Assembly: GCA_003818675.1 (NCBI GenBank)
Contig: RPPD01000002.1
Coordinates: 1 to 17,473 of the forward strand
Origin: Spirochaetaceae bacterium
Lineage (GTDB): Bacteria > Spirochaetota > Spirochaetia > SZUA-6 > RPPD01
Direction of reading: 5' to 3'
DNA length: 17,473 bases
The notes beneath the pieces are model-generated. The model was not told where the DNA came from. It ran no database searches and was given only the letters and a program-made list of their open reading frames with translations. This document shows, one piece after another, positions 12,824 through 17,473 of the stretch. The position numbers and the translations under genes are program-made. Position 1 is the first letter of the stretch, and each line of letters begins with the position of its first letter.

Positions 12824-13384
12824 TTATTGGCCTATGGCGGCGAGATCTTGTGCAAGAAGTATGACAAGTTTCCTGACATTATCGTAGCCTTCTGGTGTTA
12901 ATGCAAGGAATGACTGGTAATCAGTCAGGGCAAGACGGTATTTTTTCTGCTTCATATAGGAATTGGCTCTGTTTAGCAATGCTTTCAAAAATCCTGGATT
13001 CAACTTGAGTGCCTGGGAATATTCATCAGCTGCTTTTACATATTCCTGTTGCATGAAATAGATATTTCCAAGATTAAAAGAAACATTTTCATCTGCATTT
13101 GGGGATTGCTTTGCCGCAATGAGAACATTGAGGGCATTGTCCATATCACCCTGAAGTTCATAAATTGTGGATTTCAGAAGATATGCCTGTGTGTATCCCC
13201 GATCATTCTTGATGATAGAATCAAGTAATTCCATGGCATGCGTGTAGTCTTTGTAAATATAGGAGGAATATGCCTCTTTATAAAGATGGTTGGAGCCTGC
13301 ACAGGATGTTGAAAACAAGGAAACAAGCGCTATAAGCAATATAGTTGCTATCTGTAAAACTATGCCATTTCTTCTAATTATCAC
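12824..13384 (-). CDS. TPR lipoprotein
   Basis: The product is 186 residues from GTG 13384, which follows an AAGGGG stretch ten bases upstream and gives a good lipoprotein signal: basic IIRRNG, a hydrophobic core (IATILLIALVSLF), then STSC with Cys28 as the lipidated residue. A longer in-frame reading from 13495 would place this signal internally and is rejected. The -3 Ser in the lipobox is relaxed relative to the E. coli rule, as spirochaetes tolerate. The rest is about four TPR units (AYSSYIYKDYTHAMELLDSII; AYLLKSTIYELQGDMDNALNVL; NLGNIYFMQQEYVKAADEY; ALLNRANSYMKQKKYRLALTDY). It is probably an envelope-anchored scaffold. It lies upstream of, and co-directional with, the exported TPR gene, which has its own promoter. 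Confidence 0.85.
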   Translation of the reverse strand: MIIRRNGIVLQIATILLIALVSLFSTSCAGSNHLYKEAYSSYIYKDYTHAMELLDSIIKNDRGYTQAYLLKSTIYELQGDMDNALNVLIAAKQSPNADENVSFNLGNIYFMQQEYVKAADEYSQALKLNPGFLKALLNRANSYMKQKKYRLALTDYQSFLALTPEGYDNVRKLVILLAQDLAAIGQ

Positions 13385-13501
13385 TGTACTATATCCCCTT
13401 TTTAAATATCGAACAGGAGGGTGCAGTTCTTGAACATGACTTGAAAATAAAGTCAAAATAAGTTGCATTAGAACTTTGGATGCATAAAAATACATGAAAA
13501 A

Positions 13502-13771
13502 ATGGAATACCCGTCTGATCGGGAAGTATCAATTATCATGCTGTATGTCAGGGCATTTTTGCCTGAAGAAGAGTTTACAGAGGAAAAATCACGGGAGCTT
13601 GATAAGGATTTCCTTGGGGAGATGACAAATGTGCTTGCATCAAAAATTGCACAGTATTTGACCAATTCAAGAATGCTTCGCGTGACAATGCCCAGCATCG
13701 TCTTTGGAAAAAACCTTCTTGACATGGCCCCCAAATATGCTGTTATTCTGATAGTTGCTATTTGGAAGTAA
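13502..13771 (+). CDS. CheX-like protein fragment, probably frameshifted
   Basis: The open frame encodes 89 residues. The part LDKDFLGEMTNVLASKIAQYL followed after seven residues by VTMPSIVFGKN matches the CheX/CheC layout: an E(x2)N helix with the catalytic Glu-Asn pair, then an sxPxvxxG strand. CheX-type proteins dephosphorylate CheY-P. Compared with CheX (about 150 residues) some 40 N-terminal residues are absent, and a stop at 13469 plus the lack of a ribosome site leave no room for them. The C-terminus reads into a short odd tail (IVAIWK) and stops at 13771, whereas another frame continues plausibly to 13854. It is likely a decayed gene or an assembly indel. The family call is moderate: only one motif region supports it. 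Confidence 0.5.
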   Translation: MEYPSDREVSIIMLYVRAFLPEEEFTEEKSRELDKDFLGEMTNVLASKIAQYLTNSRMLRVTMPSIVFGKNLLDMAPKYAVILIVAIWK

Positions 13772-13854
13772 AAGTGGGTGGAAATACTGGAAGAAAAGCA
13801 ATATTTAACTGTGGTAATGGTGATATTAAAGTTACGGAGTTTAAGTCTGCATGA
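13723..13854 (+). pseudogene. Out-of-frame C-terminal part of the CheX-like gene
   Basis: In the frame ending with TGA at 13852-13854 the sequence is open from 13723 and reads ...DSCYLEVKVGGNTG, then ...NCGNGDIKVTEF, strand-like and well suited as the last strands of the fold. Inserting one base near 13750 (CTGATAG read as CTGGATAG) joins it to the upstream frame. Its stop overlaps the galactokinase ATG as ATGA, the same arrangement seen at other gene junctions in this window, which supports it as the original C-terminus. Confidence 0.5.
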
Positions 13855-15122
13855 AATATAAAGAATGCCATGACAGGATAAAACAGCACGAGTTTTCAGG
13901 TCTTTCACTCTGGAGAGGGCTTCCAGCACACGAGAATGATGCCCGTCTTTCAAGAATTGTTTCACATTTGTCAGAGCTCTGCCCGGATTCCGATATGTCA
14001 ATTTTTACAGCGCCTGGAAGAACAGAGCTTGCAGGCAATCACACTGACCACAATAATGGAATGGTGCTTGCGGCAGCGATTAACCTTGACATCACAGCGG
14101 CAGTTGCAAAGACTCAAGACAACAAAGTGATTCTTCACAGCAGGGGATATGACGCGCCTTTTATTGTTGTGCTTGATGATCTGAAGCCGCATGATGATGA
14201 AATCGGAACAACACGTGCCTTGATCAGGGGTGTGGCTGTTGCCTTGAGGAATTCCGGGTACGCCACAGGAGGTTTTATTGCTGTTGCGGAAAGCATAATT
14301 CCCGCAGGATCAGGATTGAGCTCAAGCGCGGCAACTGAAGTGCTTATAGCATGTATTTTCAATCATTTGTACAACAGCGGAAAGATAGATCCGGTGACAA
14401 TCGCAATCTGTTCACAATTTGCAGAAAACAATTTTTACAAGAAACCTTGCGGGCTTATGGACCAGATTGCCTGCGCATCCGGCGGCGCTGTGTTCATTGA
14501 TTTCAAAGACGCAGTAAAACCCGCAGTGAAAAAAATAGCGGGTGTAACAGGTTTTACCGGATACTCGCTTTTTGTTGTTCTGTGCGGAGGAAGCCATGCT
14601 GATCTCACAAATGAATACGCAAGCATACCTAAAGAAATGAAAGACGCCGCATTGTTTTTTAAAAAAGATTCCCTCAGGTCAGTATCAGAGAGGGATTTCC
14701 TGGAAAGTATTGCATTGTTGCGCAAATCCCTGTCTGATCGTGCGCTCATGCGCGCCCTTCATTTTTTCGCTGAAAATAAACGTGTGGCAAAAACCGTGGA
14801 TATGCTTTCGGCCAGGATGAAATTGGAATATTTTGGCCTGGTGAAAGAATCTGGCAGTTCCTCATGGAGACTTCTGCAGAACTGTATGCTGCCTGGTTCT
14901 CCTGAAAGACAAAATATAGTGCTTGCACTGGCCGTAACAGAGGCATTTCTGGGTGATGATGGAGCCTGCAGGGTGCATGGTGGCGGATTTACGGGTACAA
15001 TACAGGTCTATGTACCAGAGAAAAAGGCAAGAGACTATGTCCTGCTCATGGAAAAACTTTTTGGAGAAGGATCTGTAATAAAGCTCTCAATACGTGAAGA
15101 GGGCGCTGTAAGGATTTTGTAG
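13851..15122 (+). CDS. galK: Galactokinase (GHMP kinase family)
   Basis: The 423-residue product has the three GHMP motifs. Motif I is APGRTELAGNHTDHNNG (54-70), the galactokinase signature with sugar-binding Arg57, His64 and Asp66; the usual GEH is GNH here. Motif II is the ATP loop GSGLSSSAA (153-161). Motif III is HGGGFTGT (about 376-383). A DQIACASGGAVFID segment provides the expected catalytic Asp region. The enzyme phosphorylates D-galactose at C1 using ATP, the first Leloir step. Length is slightly above the common 380-400. The start overlaps the CheX-like frame as ATGA; no strong ribosome site is seen. No other gal gene is in the window, so a related sugar such as N-acetylgalactosamine cannot be excluded. 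It ends three bases from a convergent permease gene. Confidence 0.93.
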   Translation: MKYKECHDRIKQHEFSGLSLWRGLPAHENDARLSRIVSHLSELCPDSDMSIFTAPGRTELAGNHTDHNNGMVLAAAINLDITAAVAKTQDNKVILHSRGYDAPFIVVLDDLKPHDDEIGTTRALIRGVAVALRNSGYATGGFIAVAESIIPAGSGLSSSAATEVLIACIFNHLYNSGKIDPVTIAICSQFAENNFYKKPCGLMDQIACASGGAVFIDFKDAVKPAVKKIAGVTGFTGYSLFVVLCGGSHADLTNEYASIPKEMKDAALFFKKDSLRSVSERDFLESIALLRKSLSDRALMRALHFFAENKRVAKTVDMLSARMKLEYFGLVKESGSSSWRLLQNCMLPGSPERQNIVLALAVTEAFLGDDGACRVHGGGFTGTIQVYVPEKKARDYVLLMEKLFGEGSVIKLSIREEGAVRIL

Positions 15123-15125
15123 TTG

Positions 15126-17473
15126 TCATTCGGACTTGAGTACAGGGAGTATATCACGCCTGGTTACTGCAAAGGTAACCGCTGCCATGAATGAAAAAGA
15201 CAATAATCCGACCAAAAAAACCAGAAGTCCGGCCTGAATCCATGGGAAATCCTTAACAGATGTTATTTCCGAAGGGATGAGCGCTACAATGGCGGGAACA
15301 AATCCGCAGAGGATCCCGGCCAGTAAAAGCAAAAGGTGCTCCAACAAAAGAATGATTCTTGTAGTAGTTTTTGAAAAACCCATTGCCTGCATCATCGCAA
15401 TTTCAGCTGCCCGTTCATTCATGGTTTTTAATATTATAAGCCCAAATCCAGCTGATCCGAGAATAACTCCCAATCCACCCAGAGCAAGAAAAATGAGGAG
15501 ATATGTGTTTTCAACCTCGTGAAAAAGTGCAAGGCGCTGGCTCGTTGTGATGACTTCTGCTCCAAAACCACTAAGCCGATCCTGGAAAAAAATTGTTGTA
15601 TCCTCATCTTTGGTATTATCCGGTGTGTCAATCAGAAGACGGGTTATACCGCTATGAGAGGGAAAAAGTTTCCTGAAGCTTCGACTGGATACAAGAATAC
15701 CGCCCTGAAAAATGGAATTGGATAAACTGGCTACAAAGACAATATCTATGGGTGTGCCATCCCCGGATCTGACAGAAATGCGATCACCAAGTGATTTCCC
15801 AAGACTCCATGTGATCATAGTCTGATCTGCGATTGCGGGAATAACATCATCAGGACCGGCATAATCAAGAAGAAGCCATGGATTCTTCGTATTATCATGA
15901 GTTATACTGTCGGTGAATGAGAATGAACCTCGTGTGGCAAACAGCTGCGGATCAATTCCCAATACAGCAGGCTCCTGCGGCTTGTTGAGATTAAGACAGC
16001 TTCCATCATCGCCTTCATGCACTTTTATTGCCGCAAAACTTGTATCTGACATTGGCGTGCCCTGCAGGCCAAAAAGTTCTGCGAATCTCTGGTCAGAAGA
16101 TTCGCCAAAAATTGGCATGGAGAGTTGGGTGTAAAGGGTGTATCCTCCTGTACCGGAATCCATTTTCAAACTGTTAGGAATCTCTGTTTTATTTGCACCG
16201 ACTGAAACCACCACAAACAGTCCTGATGCCAAAAGAATCACTGCGGCGAGGCTGCGTTTTTTACTGCGTAAGAGATTTGATATTGCAATTCCAAAAATGG
16301 AGCGGTGAATCAGTGCCTTGTATCGGGAGAGAAATAAAAGAATAGAATCACAAAGCATGATCATGCCTGTGAACAACAGAATTCCTGACACAAAGAAAGC
16401 CCCGGCCTGCAAACCGGTTGCGCTGAAAAGAAGCGCTGACAAAATACCAGCAAGAACAAACGCAGATGAAATGATAAAACGGGAGAAAAGGTTGTGTCTT
16501 TTTAAATCAGTGTTATATATTCCGTACTGTGAAAAAAGAAGTGCGGGATTTTTTCTGAAATCACGGATTAATGCAATTGCGAGACTCGTCATGGTCGCAA
16601 AAAAACCAGCGATGAAACTTGTAGAAAGTGAAAATGTTGTGGTGTGAAAGAAAATCACAGTTTCACCGACAGCTCCCTGCCAGATTGTAGACAATCCAGC
16701 GATTATAAGCATGGCGATTGGATATCCGGCAACCATACCTGCAAAGCAGGCGGCAAGAGAGACTATGCCGCATTCAGCAAATCTAATAATGGCAAGCGTA
16801 TTTTTTGGAAACCCGGTTGAAAAGAAGAGGGCTGTTTCAGTTTTACGGGAATCCTGGAGGAATGAGAACAAAAGAGAACACAAAAGGAGTGATGCCGCAA
16901 TAATGAATATGCTCATTCCGGTAAACAATCCGCCAAAATCTGTGCTACCCGAAGCGGATTCCATACCAAGATCTTTTATTGGTGAAACCGTGATCCCAAG
17001 AACAGGCGCCTTTAAATATGCGCGAAATTCAGTCTCAAGCAGGTCAGTGTCTGTCTGAAGGGGGAATACGAGTGCTGTGGCTTGCCCAAAGCGATTCCCG
17101 AAAATATCAAGTGCGTCCTGGTATGATATGATTAGTTTGGGCGTGGCACCAAAAAAGTCCCAGTATTCTTCATCCTTTGGCCTTATTTTATCAAGTGCAA
17201 TCGGAACACCTGAATTCCAGTCCCTGCAGCTGGCTGCATCAGTCAATCCCGGGAAATCAGGTATCAGCTTTAAGGAAAAGGGATACATGTTTATGGAATA
17301 AATATCAGAAACGCTGAATTGAGCACTTTTCTGCAGAAGGGATTTATCTGTTTCTGGATAATAGTAAGTGAGGTTGATACGGGCACCATATGAAAGACCC
17401 AAATCTTCTGCAATCCATGAATTGACAATGGCTTTACCAGGCTCTACCGGTATCTCCTCCGTTCCTGTGACAA
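15126..17473 (-). CDS. FtsX/MacB-type ABC transporter permease (runs off right edge)
   Basis: The frame is open from the stop at 15126 to the window edge; a TTG at 17402 is not a real start because about 23 more residues upstream (ending PGKAIVNSWIAEDLG) continue a MacB-like periplasmic domain. The visible 781 residues hold a first periplasmic domain, an FtsX block with four membrane helices (from about GLFTGMSIFIIAASLLL), two further helices, another helix (SLAAVILLASGLFVVVSVG), a second periplasmic domain and a final FtsX block with three helices containing the ERAAEIAMMQAMGFS coupling motif. This ten-helix layout is typical of duplicated FtsX-family permeases that work with a LolD/MacB-like ATPase in lipoprotein or macrolide/peptide export. 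The N-terminal helix and the ATPase gene are presumably beyond the edge. Confidence 0.9.
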   Translation of the reverse strand, partial: VTGTEEIPVEPGKAIVNSWIAEDLGLSYGARINLTYYYPETDKSLLQKSAQFSVSDIYSINMYPFSLKLIPDFPGLTDAASCRDWNSGVPIALDKIRPKDEEYWDFFGATPKLIISYQDALDIFGNRFGQATALVFPLQTDTDLLETEFRAYLKAPVLGITVSPIKDLGMESASGSTDFGGLFTGMSIFIIAASLLLCSLLFSFLQDSRKTETALFFSTGFPKNTLAIIRFAECGIVSLAACFAGMVAGYPIAMLIIAGLSTIWQGAVGETVIFFHTTTFSLSTSFIAGFFATMTSLAIALIRDFRKNPALLFSQYGIYNTDLKRHNLFSRFIISSAFVLAGILSALLFSATGLQAGAFFVSGILLFTGMIMLCDSILLFLSRYKALIHRSIFGIAISNLLRSKKRSLAAVILLASGLFVVVSVGANKTEIPNSLKMDSGTGGYTLYTQLSMPIFGESSDQRFAELFGLQGTPMSDTSFAAIKVHEGDDGSCLNLNKPQEPAVLGIDPQLFATRGSFSFTDSITHDNTKNPWLLLDYAGPDDVIPAIADQTMITWSLGKSLGDRISVRSGDGTPIDIVFVASLSNSIFQGGILVSSRSFRKLFPSHSGITRLLIDTPDNTKDEDTTIFFQDRLSGFGAEVITTSQRLALFHEVENTYLLIFLALGGLGVILGSAGFGLIILKTMNERAAEIAMMQAMGFSKTTTRIILLLEHLLLLLAGILCGFVPAIVALIPSEITSVKDFPWIQAGLLVFLVGLLSFSFMAAVTFAVTRRDILPVLKSE

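Noticed and set aside
13745..13760. Programmed -1 frameshift in the CheX-like gene
   Set aside because: There is no slippery heptamer or obvious downstream structure; a simple indel explains it better.
13468..14001. Minus-strand 177-codon open frame across the CheX-like gene and the galK start
   Set aside because: Antisense to better supported coding sequence, with low-complexity composition, no ribosome site and no motif.
1..17473. CRISPR array, insertion sequence or prophage
   Set aside because: No spaced direct repeats, transposase, integrase or phage structural genes were seen on either strand.

Overview
The window looks like a stretch of chromosome from a diderm bacterium of moderate, slightly AT-leaning composition. 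It encodes a predicted outer-membrane beta-barrel protein, a lipoprotein with a relaxed lipobox, periplasm-facing sensor proteins and a LolCE/MacB-type permease. The order def - fmt - PASTA membrane protein, together with the stand-alone FHA and TPR proteins, recalls spirochaete genomes. That placement is from memory and is an inference. No phage, IS element, CRISPR array or integrase is visible.

Layout, left to right. (1) Positions 1-541, minus strand: a leaderless-looking zinc-ribbon gene is translationally coupled to murI (glutamate racemase), which runs off the left edge. (2) 570-1735, plus: a pentapeptide-repeat protein with a Cys/His N-terminus overlaps by 4 bases an MBL-fold hydrolase whose metal motif lacks its Asp. 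(3) 1926-2459: a small outer-membrane barrel protein. (4) 2456-9008: the most distinctive part, one co-directional block of an unknown 177-aa protein, a PPP-like metallophosphoesterase, a Hanks-type Ser/Thr kinase with a periplasmic C-terminus, a polytopic membrane protein with an FHA-like tail, a periplasmic VWA protein with a cytoplasmic FHA-like tail, and a small canonical FHA protein. A promoter with an inverted repeat in its spacer, and a second inverted repeat at the expected transcript start, precede it. (5) 9019-11604: a strong promoter with almost no leader, then def, fmt and a membrane-anchored PASTA protein. (6) 11645-11815: a promoter, tRNA-Gly(CCC), a perfect 14-bp hairpin and an inverted 12-base copy of the tRNA T-arm. 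(7) 11833-13384, minus: two TPR proteins, one secreted and apparently starting at AUC, the other a lipoprotein. (8) 13502-15122, plus: a CheX-like gene apparently broken by a one-base frameshift, coupled by ATGA to galactokinase. (9) 15126-17473, minus: an FtsX/MacB-type permease running off the right edge.

How the parts may work together. The central block has the components of a membrane-centred phosphorylation circuit: a kinase and a phosphatase as writer and eraser, and three FHA or FHA-like proteins as readers, two of them linked to the membrane or periplasm. Its composition is reminiscent of VWA-kinase-phosphatase triads, but the phosphatase is of the PPP/calcineurin class and the VWA domain appears periplasmic. 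The downstream def-fmt-PASTA unit has its own promoter and supplies housekeeping formyl-Met functions plus a possible envelope sensor.
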